A DNA stretch of 64,000 nucleotides from Seriola aureovittata (taxonomy: Eukaryota > Chordata > Actinopteri > Carangiformes > Carangidae). Under the pieces are notes generated by a model that was given only the letters and a program-made list of their open reading frames with translations, was not told the origin of the DNA and ran no database searches. The translations under genes were made by a program, and so were the position numbers. Shown piece after piece: positions 53,315 to 64,000 of this stretch (positions are counted from its first letter, which is position 1; every line of letters starts with the position of its first letter). The stretch is from NCBI RefSeq assembly GCF_021018895.1, contig NC_079387.1, forward strand, positions 4,393,083 to 4,457,082, read 5' to 3'.

Positions 53315-56300
53315 ATGAGATCGAAGTACTGCCTGACCATCCTCCACGTTTCTATGTTGGCGTTGCTCGTTGGGACTTTGGAAGCCGATAGTAAGTTATT
53401 CATTATTTCTAAATGGCTCATCTCAGTCTGAGCAGTGTCAGCACTCTTTTTCTGACACCAGGTAATCAATTTTAAAGGTTATGAAGACTGAAAAAGTTTC
53501 AAATATACTTCTTGTATCTCATGTAAATCAAGAGCGGGGGCATATTACACATATTTTACTGGACATACTCAAAGATACAACGAAATGAAATACACTGAAT
53601 GCGGAAGTGATTTGAGTCCTATTAAGGGAAAACGTAAAAAAAAACAACCATAATCTATCATTCACCAGTGAGTGTTTAACACAAATTGTTGCAAAACTGA
53701 CAAAATAAGAAATTGTTAAACAGGTCTTTGATGCCCTAATGCAGATTTCTGTTCATTATTTGCATCTCTGAAGGATCTCTATAGAGATATGGTTATAAGA
53801 ATATTAGCCATACCTCTTGTGCAACCATTTAAGGGAGCATATATTACTGTAAAATCAGTTTTTTCTTGATCCATATGCATTATTTTACTTCAATTCTTCT
53901 GGAAATGCGGATAGTAGAGCTTGAGCCTCATAAGCAGGACTCTCTCTGAAGTCTCACCTCTTTTGTTAAAGTCCAAAAAAGTAAATCACTTTTCTCCTTT
54001 GAGAAGAAATTAGACAAAAATATATTATATATTAAAATATATATATATTTGATTTAATGAAGTAAAATACAGTTAGTTCTTTATCTACGCAGACGTAAAA
54101 CTTGTTTCCGTGAACCCAATCATATCACTTCGTTTTATACCATATTTGGAGAAAGCAGTAACGGTCACCAGAGCCACAGACTGTGAACAACAACCATATT
54201 AGCTTTCCTGCTAAAGTCTCTTTGTCTTATCTCACACATATGAACAATGTGTAATCCTGCACCTCAGTGTGTCGAGCGAACCATCAAACAGAAAAATGAT
54301 CGTGGAAACGTGCACTGCTAACATCAGTTTGCAGGCTACAGCTACAGTAATTAGTTGCCAAATTTGTGATATATACCCAAATACTTTTTTTTCTTCCTTT
54401 TAATAATAAAAAAACCCCATTAATAATACATTTAAAAGAGTTACATTGGTTTTGACTCCAATAAGGAATGACTAAATGTGTTTTCAGTTGGATTTTAAGA
54501 TGATACCAGCCTAAACTGTAACACTCAGTAATGTAAATCTAAACATACTATATCTGAATAAATAAGATTTTGTCACAGGCAGTATATAACCTGAGGCAAA
54601 AAAAAAAGCTTTAACCACAAAACCGCCACAGATGGTTTACCAGCTTGCAAAGCTGACCTGAATCTTTTTAGTTTAATGGCCACAGCTGCAGCAAGTTTTC
54701 AACTTTTTCTGCGACCTAATTCATTGAAGTGTTATTCCTACAAGATTTTTTTTTTTTTTTTTTTAAACAAACCTTTTAAAACTTTAGGTTATGTTCATAC
54801 TTCCATATTCTATATTTAAATTCATATACATTTCTTTTTCCTTTTGCAGGTGAAGAACAAGCAAGGATACATTTATTTCATCACTTTACTTTTCATTACT
54901 GTAATCAGCATGTGTTGTTATTCTCTCCTGCAGGTGAAGACTGTGAAATAGTAATTAAAGTACAACGCCACACACTTTACGAGGCCTTCGTTGGACAAGA
55001 ACTTATCATGAACTGCACAATTGCTTTCTGCAACAGTTCACCACCATCAGTGATCTGGTACAAACTTGATCAACCTATTGGCCCTGTTAATGTCAGCAGT
55101 GGCAGTCACATTAAAACGGAGTGGAAAGAGTTAAGCCGTTCTGAAGGGGTATCGTTTTTGATCTTCCAAAAAATACTCGTCAGCGACTCAGGTCTGTATC
55201 AGTGTCGAAGTGAAGATGGTGTGAGTCACAGCATCAACGTGTCTGTCCATGGTGAGTTTGCCTTTTTCAGTAATTTATACAAACCATAGGAAACCTGAGT
55301 TCACGCTGTCCAGCTTACATTTTTAACTGCTACTGAATAATAACTGAACAAATGCAGCTGATTTCATTTTGTACTATAAAACATGAAATTCCTCCTATTT
55401 ACACCCCCTCTATCATCAAATCATTTAAGACTTGAGACAGTAGCCCTGTGTTGTTGTGTTATAGGTCATGCTGAAATTACCACTGTTAAATGGGAGAATG
55501 AAGCAAGTAAGAAACATTTATGTTTATAGTGTTTTGTAGTGATTCTGCTTTTTCACCTGCTTTTACCTGCATTATGAAACATTTTCAACATCCATGGTGA
55601 GTGATGCTTTCTGCACAGCAGGACTGTATCTAAACTTGACAGGACAGAAAACTGATGATCATATTGATGAATGATCATTTTTGTGGCTTAAACAATCTGT
55701 GTGTTGGTTGTTGCAGGTGTCACCACAGATGAGCCCTCCACAGTTCTGTGCACGACTTTAGAACAAGGCAAGAATTCACTCTCTGACAGTGCTAATGCTG
55801 TCTCACCTGCATTGTATCATTTATGTCATGACGGTTGTCACATCAATCCCCAAAACATTCTTTTAACATGAATTCAGTTTTCAAACATCTGTGCTTCTTT
55901 AAGTCAAACGTCCTCTTGTGATTCGCAGGAGGCGTAACAGCTAAGAAAACGTTCTGGCCGTGTGTGTACCGTGTTATTGGAGTCATGGTGTTTGCTGTCA
56001 TTGTGATAGCTATATGTCTTACCTCAAATCAAGGGTGTAAAGGTGAGACTTTTTGATTTTTACGTACAGTGACTGTTTGGTTCCTCAGGGTCAGTCAGCA
56101 CTGTGCTCTGAAGTGAACAGTGAAAAACTGATTAGAATTGCCAGAAAACAATAAGAATAAAAATGTAATACTGTTCTTATTCACTATCATGATTCTGGGA
56201 ACAATAACTGACCTCACCTGATGTCTACCTCAGGTGTCCGTCGCGCAGGAGAATCCACGAACGCGCCAGAGCCGAGCTGCCAGCCTTCCCATGCGGCCTC

Positions 56301-56343
56301 CTCTACTATTCATATCTATGAAAACAGTTGCTCTATACCTTGA
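53315..56343 (+). CDS. BTLA-like receptor paralogue without ITIMs
   Basis: Tandem copy of the preceding gene. Exons: 53315-53390, 54934-55251, 55465-55506, 55717-55767, 55929-56042 and 56234-56343; in frame, 236 residues. Exons 1, 2 and 3 have exactly the same lengths as in btla (76, 318 and 42 nt). Signal peptide 1-25 is homologous but diverged; the Ig domain differs from btla at only six residues. An additional 51-nt stalk exon (VTTDEPSTVL...) ends in a GC donor (CAAG/GCAAGA). The membrane exon keeps the GCKG end of btla. The tail, about 37 residues, has no ITIM or ITSM; its single tyrosine, Tyr229, is in IYENS, a Y-x-N motif of the Grb2-SH2 type. It could be a decoy, a partner-dependent receptor or a signalling variant; the function is inferred only. 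Confidence 0.75.
55768..55928 (+). other. GC-AG intron
   Basis: The reading frame demands a donor at 55768, where the sequence is CAAG/GCAAGA, the usual consensus for minor GC donors. The acceptor is TTCGCAG at 55922-55928. No usable GT donor is near. Confidence 0.6.
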
Positions 56344-56653
56344 AATCAATCCGCTAAGTTCAACCGTACGATATCAGGGCCATGATTAATATCAAAACAT
56401 TTCATTTTAATCATTTCAATACCGGAACTTATATCTGATAGATCATATTTTTACTGATTTCTGCATCAAATGAGTCAATCAGTGCTGTTTTGTTATTATT
56501 ATGCTTTGTATTGTGATGTAATGTCTTTTCAGAATGGGAGATGATGATTATTGATGACATTGAAATGCTTTTGAATTTCCTGTAAATCAAGCTGTTAGAA
56601 GACAGAAGTGAAATTTCATACATGAGAAACCGCTTTTGTGTAAACTACCACAA

Positions 56654-56654
56654 C

Positions 56655-56701
<47 letters not shown>
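56654..56701. repeat. (TG)n microsatellite
   Basis: About 23 TG units with one TT interruption. Confidence 0.95.
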
Positions 56702-56704
<3 letters not shown>

Positions 56705-58042
56705 TGCAATGTAACACATTAACAGGTAAGTAGTTTTGTTTCCTGTATAGGTGTCGATCTTTGTGCACACATCTGCTACAGATGCCTCTTTTGAATGTGA
56801 TTGCTTGTCTATATGGGTGTGTTTGTTTGCACCTCTGTTCAAATGCTCTCTGGTGTTGATGATTGAAGTAGCTTTTTCTTCTTCGGGTTCAGTGTCTGAT
56901 CTGCATTTGGAGGCAGACAGACTGTCGACTGACGAACAGGAAGCAGAATTAAACCACTCGTCATGTCATGTAAAAACAAAGGAATGGAAGTTGTTTTACA
57001 GTGGGAGACATGAATCATTAACAAACCGCTAAACTCATCATCAAACTGGAGCTCAGATTTCATCCAGCTGTTGATGCGCTGAAAGAAGAAGAAAACATCA
57101 AACTTAAATAAGTTAATGTGCATAAATAGATATAACGGAATACAAAAGAAAATTTAACAAAGGTATTCGTCGTCGAATTTGAATACAAATGTCACCTGTC
57201 GATTTGCTTTGTGCATTTTAATATCTGTAAATGTGCATAAACCTTGGACAACAATGACAATTACAATGCATTTAATTCAGTATTATGTGTCAATATTACT
57301 GAAATCAGTTAGTTGTTCAATGCTAATACTTTTAGGGTGAGGAGGTGATAAATTACTTTAAATCCAGACATAAAGTCTGACACATTTCTCCTTGAATCAC
57401 CTTTGATGGCGTTCAAACTCTTCATGAGATCAGAATCCAGGAAACGACACCTTTCACTTCAGACTGAAACCAGCTGCAATCTCAATAAAAGAACTGAACT
57501 GATCTCCACAGCATCCTGTGAATTTTCTAAAGGTCACAAAATAGAACGTCAACAGGAACCACCTTAAAAAATGACCCTGAAAGCAACATGAAAACAATTA
57601 TTTGTCATTTATTGAAAGATAGTTGAATGTAAATTAAAAAGCATAACTTTTATGATGCATTTCGTGTCAGCTTAATACTTAAACATCCATTACAAGCTTT
57701 ACATCTATGCAATGACATTACATTTATAGCAGCTGTTTCGCCCCTTGAGTGAGAACTTGAGATTTTGTGGCAACAGAGCGGTAATCATATTGATCTCTCT
57801 GATCATTTTTGTTGTTGATTGCTAAGATAAGATAAAAGAAAGTTTTCAGCTGCGAACGAGGTGCAACGTGAAACAGGTCGCTGCCCGAAACACAATTGAA
57901 GAGTGATTTGGGTGAAGAGTGAACCAGTGATAGGAAGCGGCTGTATGAGGCACGTGGAGCAGCGTGGCCTGTGGGAAGTGCGACTCTACCTCTCGACTAC
58001 CTCTGTGGTTAAAAAGTGCTAAAATATACATTGCTGCACTGC

Positions 58043-58044
<2 letters not shown>

Positions 58045-58076
<32 letters not shown>
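58045..58076. repeat. (CA)n microsatellite
   Basis: About 16 CA units. Confidence 0.95.
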
Positions 58077-58079
<3 letters not shown>

Positions 58080-59757
58080 TGCACTTACTTTTGATAAACA
58101 CCCCACCCAGAATGCTGCATTGCCCACCAACCACTATATGACGCATGCAGGTGGAGACAAATTGCCCCCTTAAAAAAAAAAAGGAAATTCAAAAACTTTG
58201 AGTGTGTGTGTGGAGTGGGGGTGTTTTTTAGCTGTCAGATTAATACATGTTCATTATGTTATTTTTGGTGCAATGGAGGCACATAGAAAATAGGAAATAA
58301 GTCTGAATGGGAAAACTTGAAAACTCTCTCTTAAAAGCAAATCAAAAAGGACGCCATCTAGTGTTGCAAAAGAAAAACTCAGTATCCTGTACTTTCAATG
58401 CAACTGGCCACTGATATCTACCTTATCACCTAGGTGATACAGTTGTTGACTGTTCAACAAAACCCTTCAAAATCCTAAAAAGAAAGGCGATTAATAATAT
58501 TGCAATCATTATTTCCTATGAGCACGACTCCATTACCAAGGGACAAAAAACAATAACACACTATTGATTTTATAGTGAGTTCACACGTTAGCGCAGTTTC
58601 CTCCAGATAAGCCTCTTTATTATTGTTAATAGTCAATTTATTTGCTTTAATGACATCAGTGTGACTGATAACCATAAAAATAAATCTGTCAAATGCCACT
58701 CAGTGCCTCCAAGCAGCAAAACAACTACTTCCCCTTCCTGTCTTTGTGAGGTTTATGGAGACTTTAAGGGGAAAATCATTCATTTACTGTACATGAATGG
58801 TGTTTAGAGAAAACTTTACAATGAACCAAATCAGACTGCAGAGAGTATTTCCAAAACAGGATGAATTCCTTTCGGAAAAAAAGTCAAGAAAACAGATCAA
58901 ATTTTGAAAAAAAATCTATTGTGCATAGATTTCCAGACTTTCTAAACTTCCAAAATGACAATTTACTGTCTAAAAGCTGAAATGACATTTGTGAAACTGG
59001 GTCTAAGTACATTTGAGACTATTTTAAGCTTGAAATATTTGCATTAGTTAGTCATAGATCAGTAAAAATAAAAAGCCATTGTGCATTCACAGTGTCTGCA
59101 ATTGAAAAAGTAAAGTCACTGGAGTGGGCTGCAGAGGAAGTGCGTTTCCTATTGTGTAACTGTCTCAACACATCATAACCAAGAGTTCAGATACAAATTT
59201 GAGGTTTATTTTTAAGAAAACACCTACAGCTGATAAAAATAATCAGTGAGACAAAAGCAGCTAAAGGTTTTATTTGTTCCAGCTGGTGCCGAGGGGGATC
59301 AGCACCAGTACAGGAAACCATTAATCAACTCTTACACACACTACAAAGTGAATACTGTTCAAAAGCAAAACACTGTTGACACCGAGGACAGAAATATTAA
59401 AACGGAAAGGGAAGTGGGAATGTGGAAAAATTGAATGTTTTACAGCAGCTTTAGTATTTTCGCAAAGATTTCTAACATCACTGTAGGTACGTATCAAGAT
59501 TTAAACCTTATAATCATCTTAATATACAGACTTCAATGTGAAAGTAGATGTTAAGTATAAATGTAAGCATCCAGCAGCTATGTTAGAATACATGATCTTT
59601 TTTTTCTTTTTGAGAAATAAGATTTTCTACAAAACTAACATCACTGTACACAGCCCATGAAGGCCGATATTAATATTTTATGCAAATAAAAGACTAAACT
59701 CTAACACTGGTGATGAAATACTGTACATCAATGCAAACGAAAGCTTGCATGCACGTG

Positions 59758-59800
59758 CACACACACACACACACTCCAGATTTTTTTTTCACTTTCAGAT

Positions 59801-59833
<33 letters not shown>
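59758..59833. repeat. Two (CA)n microsatellite blocks
   Basis: Two CA runs separated by about 30 bases of pyrimidine-rich sequence. Confidence 0.9.
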
Positions 59834-59836
<3 letters not shown>

Positions 59837-60418
59837 AAAAAACGAGACACAAAGCCCTCCTGTTACTGTCTCACATACGTCAGATCAGTGATTTACAACT
59901 GTGGTTTGATCCACACAGGAATCGTTTGGGCGGTGTGAACCACAGAACGTCGACCACCCTTCTGTCCCGCACAGCAGTGCAGCTAATAATACTGTAACAA
60001 ACCTGTCATTCTTTCCCACTCAAACCATCCTCGCAGTGAGTCATACAGAGCGGGGTCAGACTTTAGCCTCAGTTCTACCGCTTCCTTTTGATTTCCTGTA
60101 ACTCGCAGGTCTATATCACAAGAGGCGCCCTCTTAATCATCCTTCATCTCTATTTGACAACCACAAACTGGGGGCGGGGGGCTTTCAGGTGATGTAACAC
60201 TCCGTGGTGGCCATTTTCAAGCACAGTAAAGGCCCTGAAAGACTATTTTCTCAGTCAGCTGTGAGTGATGTGGGTCCTACATGATTTGAGTGCTGTTTGT
60301 GTTTTTGTCTGTGTTTTAACTTTTTTTTTTTTTTTATGATTTATTGATTTTTTTTTTTAAACTGAGGGGTCTTTACAATCACTGTTCATAACTTTTGGGA
60401 CATCACTGTAGCACACAG

Positions 60419-60787
60419 ATTTAAAGGTCCCGTATTTTACAAGTGTTGATTCATGAGAAGATTTATTTGTGGTTTTAAGAACCAAAAACATGTAGTTTTA
60501 CATCTCCTCTCTCAGACTTCTCTCTGGAGCTCGAGTAACAACAGGTCGGTGAGCCAATCAGAAGAAAGGAGGCCGTGAGCCTCTCTTCTGGCTGAGAGCT
60601 GTGACTGTTTTGTTGTGACATCACAAAGTTCAGGAACTCCTCACAGCTCGTTTTAGGGCTCATTTTCTAAATACAGGCTGTGTGCATTTCTCTGTGGACT
60701 GAGCGCTTTGACACTTTTACAGTAATCCTGCTTTATAATTAAAAAAGACATGCACATCTACCTTAATACAACAGGGGACCTTTAAAT
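60419..60787. mobile_element. MITE-like non-autonomous DNA transposon
   Basis: About 370 bases bounded by perfect 13-base terminal inverted repeats, ATTTAAAGGTCCC at the left and GGGACCTTTAAAT at the right. The interior has no coding capacity and contains the phrase GAGCCAATCAGAAGAAAGG. Elements beginning TTAAAGGTCCC are abundant in fish genomes. Target duplication could not be settled; a TTA/TAA duplication would point to the Harbinger group. Confidence 0.7.
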
Positions 60788-61390
60788 AGCCCAAGGTGTT
60801 CTGAAAAAATATATGAATTACTTGCTTTTAACTGACAGTGCTGAGTTTTTACAAACTTCTATAAAGTAAAAGATCTGCGGCAGCAGTAATAGGGAAAAAC
60901 AAGGCAAAGACCCGGCAGTTTATTTAGTTCCATCTACATGATATTAGTTGATTTTTTAAAATGAAGCAGATTTTCTTTATAATGATAATAAAATAGTGAT
61001 GATAATTATAATAATCTCCCCAACGAAGTCAAAACACTTCAATCTAAGTGAGCAAACTCATGCTACAACCTAAATAAAAAAAAATATAGAACTTATCATA
61101 CACCCACTGCAATACTCTTCTAAAGTTTGGAGTGTATTGACCCCAACCACTGCACCTCCATGATGGCACAAGGTATACTGATAAAACCCTCTATTCTTAT
61201 AAGGATTCCTCAATCATCAAAGCAACCTTTCAACTGTGAGTGTAAAATCTAGCATTAAATAAAGTGGTTTTTAGTTCTTCTTACTAGCAGTATCTTCTCA
61301 GCTGATGGAAGCAGAACCAGCAGTGTTGCTGGCTGCGCTCTGTGAAAGCTCTGTTCCCTTCCATGGAGGGCACGGTGCTGAGCAGCTAGG
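60788..61390 (-). other. Possible 3'UTR of a minus-strand gene
   Basis: AT-rich non-coding DNA downstream of the candidate terminal exon. AATAAA on the minus strand (TTTATT near 60918) lies about 470 bases past its stop codon. Confidence 0.25.
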
Positions 61391-61453
61391 TCAGGCCCGG
61401 AGCTCTGCTGGACCTTCATCAAAGCAGTGGTGACGCAGGGGCTCCAAATCAAT
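61391..61453 (-). CDS. Candidate terminal coding exon of an unidentified gene
   Basis: A strong minus-strand acceptor (CTCTCCCCTCCTGTCCAG) ends at 61454 and is followed by a 20-codon frame, IDLEPLRHHCFDEGPAELRA, and a stop. The upstream exons would lie to the right, possibly beyond the window. I do not recognise the protein. The frame is assumed to be phase 0; evidence is the splice signal and the codon composition only. Confidence 0.25.
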   Translation of the reverse strand: MDLEPLRHHCFDEGPAELRA

Positions 61454-61998
61454 CTGGACAGGAGGGGAGAGACACACAGTGAGTTGGTCAGGCCGGCAGG
61501 AGCTTTTCACAAATCTTTCATTTCCCTATTTGCATTTGATCACACGGGTTAAATCCTTCCTCTGCAGGCTGCAACATCCCTTTCCTGACATGGCGTCCCT
61601 GAGATTTCATCAGTAAAAGCTCAAGCTGGATGACATTAGGTTTTTGGCCAGTCGTCATTATTTACCCATTAGGTGATGGATTCTACTGTTGATCCATGCA
61701 AACACTTTAACAATTAAATTAGCTTGTTTATTAAATTTATGAAAATGTTCTGGTTGATTTTTAGATATTTTAGATAACCTTACATCACGAAACTCATGTT
61801 TACTCATCATATTATTTTATGGCAGCAGGTGACGCAAAAATAAAAATGATAAAATAAATAGGAACTTTGTTTTTACAAGAAAGTCTAGTGAAGATTGAGA
61901 CTTTCTCAAGGCAAGAAAAGATCATGAGCAGAAGCTGTATTGATGTAAATCCCACAAAGGAATGCAAAAATAAACACAGCCAGCACATACATGTCTGG

Positions 61999-62041
<43 letters not shown>

Positions 62042-64000
62042 CCCCAGAACGCCCACTCGGATCCAAAAAGACCGCATGCACACAATAATGAAACACTGCA
62101 GGAATTCCACAGCCATAATTAAATGCCTGCCACACCTAAATGTACATGTGGCAGCAATGTGTATTTTAGAGGTGGCTCATTCAGAAAAAGTCTATAGTGT
62201 TGATGATGAATCGACACATGCAGCCTGAGAGCTCACTAGAGTTAAGTCAGCTGTGAGTGACAGAGAATCAACACTGCAGAAAAAGAAAAAAGCCCTATTA
62301 TTAAAATAATTTTAATGTTTAAGTTGTTTGTTTTTTTTTGCAGTGTAGTGACCAGCAGGTGTCACCTTCATCATGTGAAAAAGCTGCTGCTTTTTCTTTT
62401 TTTTTTAAAGAGAACTTAAATTGGTGTTCAGTTTTTCTACCTCTTATCTCTAAGGAACAATCGGTGTTACCCTCAGTCCTGCCCTTATGATTCAAAGGGG
62501 GGCCATGTTTGTGTGCCGGCCCGGGTGTGGTTCCTCCCCCGTACTTCCTGCGGTGTTGCAGATTGAAAGGTGCCTCTGAGAACATGTGCCTTCATGAAGA
62601 AATGGTTCTTATCTGTGGTCAGCTTCCTGCCCTTGTAGCTGTGCCCACCGCCGTACCTTATGGCCTGTACATCTCCGCCCGGAAAACACAGACACAAATA
62701 GCCGAGCGGCGTTTTACTGGAAGAACCTCAGACCTTGACCCCATTTTCCAACCGTGGCTGAAGCAAGCAGAAGCTGAATTACACCCACTGATGCAGAGGG
62801 AACCACAGAAGTCATTTTGTGGCTCGCAGTTAGACCTCAGCCGCAGACATATCACAACTTTTCAGGCCATTCATGGTGGGTTTCCCTGCAACTGAACAGC
62901 TCTTACTTTCACATGGCTGACGGCTTTGCCTCTCATTTAGACAGGAAGTGCACCCACTTACATTAAAGGCCCTAAAAGGTAATTCCTCAATCAGTTTCTT
63001 ACTCTGAGCAACTGAGTCGTACAAGAGCACAAAATTATATTTCACAGTTTGAGCAGTTTTTTTGTCATTCTGATCATCACTGCCAATTGTTGTAATGTTG
63101 ATCCATATTAATGCACGTTGAATCATACATGTCTGAAGTGTGTGAAACCCATTGTTGCCCAGTCATCAAGTGTCATATCATTCACTGTGTAGTCTCTACA
63201 AGCTGTTGTCAAGGGCGATGACTTAAAGGAAATGACAGAATTAGCTCTGAATAAAGACGGAGGCCTTGATGCAGTTTTCCCCTGAACTACAATCTGAATC
63301 CTGTCACAGTAAAAGCCTGTGTTCCTGGCACATCTCATCCAAGCCAAGACCGGGAAGTACAGTATGTGTGTGTCTGTACAGTCAAGTGTGAGAGGCCGCG
63401 TTGTTATCAACTGGGCAGGCTGTCAACTTTGGGCTCTGGTTCCTCCTTGTCGCTGATCCCCCCCTCCTCCAGGCCCCTAATGTCCCCCCCGTCCCCCCCA
63501 CCCCACACCCCTCAGTGCAAGGGATTAGACAGAAAAAGAGGGTCTTTTCTTCTGGCTGCTAACTCAAGACAATCAGCGCAACCACTTGTTATTCTGCTCA
63601 GGATCCAAAGAGTTGGAAAACGTGGGCCGAGACTTTCAAGCAACGTGGAAATTCTCAAGTAAACGGGAACTTTATATCCTGAGAAAAAAGCTATTTTCAT
63701 AGCTGCAATTTCAGCCCACAGACACATGAGCAAGTTCTGGTCCAACACAACACTATCAATCACATGCAAACACAGTAACTGAGATTGTCAAGACTGTCCC
63801 TGAGTGTCTCACGACTCAGGGATGTGGTGAAAACACAAACACTCTTAAATCAACAGCGTGATTGAGGCCTTTGTTGTGTGCCACCCATGCGGGCGCCAGG
63901 TTTTTTGGAACCGTTTTTGGAACTTGACATGACGAGGTGACGAAGAACGTAGGAATGAAGGAGATGTGGCAGCAGCTTTCCGTCTTTAGGACACTGGGAA
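61454..64000. other. Right-end region, no confirmed gene
   Basis: Includes (CA)n at 62001-62037. Overlapping frames at 62485-62895 on both strands have above-average GC and a paired YGGG-type sequence, but no domain, and their splice edges are weak. From 63100 on, no coding signal was seen; a C-rich stretch lies at 63460-63510. Confidence 0.35.
62001..62037. repeat. (CA)n microsatellite
   Basis: About 18 CA units. Confidence 0.95.

Larger units (their letters stand above)
56344..60418. other. 3' flank of the BTLA-like gene; no gene recognised
   Basis: Holds (TG)n at 56654-56701, (CA)n at 58045-58076 and two (CA)n blocks at 59758-59833. No AATAAA lies close to the receptor stop; the first seen is at 57484-57489. 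Two minus-strand snippets around 57067-57430 have splice-like edges but no recognisable protein. TTTATT at 59204 and 59267 could be polyadenylation signals for a minus-strand gene further right. Confidence 0.4.

Noticed and set aside
57067..57430. Two minus-strand exon-like snippets (RINSWMKSELQFDDEF and MKSLNAIK)
   Set aside because: Each has one splice-like edge, but the upstream one runs into a stop close to its acceptor and the downstream one lacks a good donor. No protein was recognised.

Overview
The window looks like genomic DNA from a bony fish, most likely a percomorph-type teleost. Evidence: GT-AG introns throughout, many (CA)n/(TG)n microsatellites, interspersed repeats typical of fish, and proteins that align along their length with vertebrate families at fish-like divergence. 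No bacterial or viral genome is present. All exon boundaries were read by eye from splice signals and checked by reading-frame arithmetic; no database was searched.

Layout, left to right. (1) 1-4070: probably intron 1 or 5' flank of a VEGF-C gene, with a broken LINE reverse-transcriptase fragment on the minus strand (449-985) and a dispersed repeat. (2) 4071-11268, plus strand: a vegfc-like gene in seven visible coding exons; the signal-peptide exon was not found. (3) 11269-16637: 3'UTR and intergenic DNA. (4) 16638-28071, minus: a complete nine-exon znf654 gene of 2316 residues, whose giant last exon carries two internally repeated arrays. (5) 29735-35873 plus a 5'UTR exon near 39088, minus: cystathionine beta-synthase, 14 coding exons, 590 residues. 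(6) 40687-46555, minus: the splicing factor u2af1, 227 residues, with two alternative third exons. cbs-u2af1 adjacency matches human 21q22.3. (7) 48576-56343, plus: two tandem immune-receptor genes. The first is a BTLA orthologue with inhibitory tyrosine motifs. The second is a BTLA-like paralogue with a nearly identical Ig exon but a short tail lacking those motifs. (8) 56344-64000: mostly non-coding, with a MITE-like transposon and one possible terminal exon of a gene running in from the right.

The genes do not form an operon. The most interesting signals are four: the BTLA pair, where a roughly 0.65 kb tract has been homogenised yet nearly every difference inside it changes an amino acid; a u2af1 alternative exon with one extra codon; splice acceptors in vegfc and cbs embedded in long (TG)n repeats; and the repeat-expanded ZNF654.
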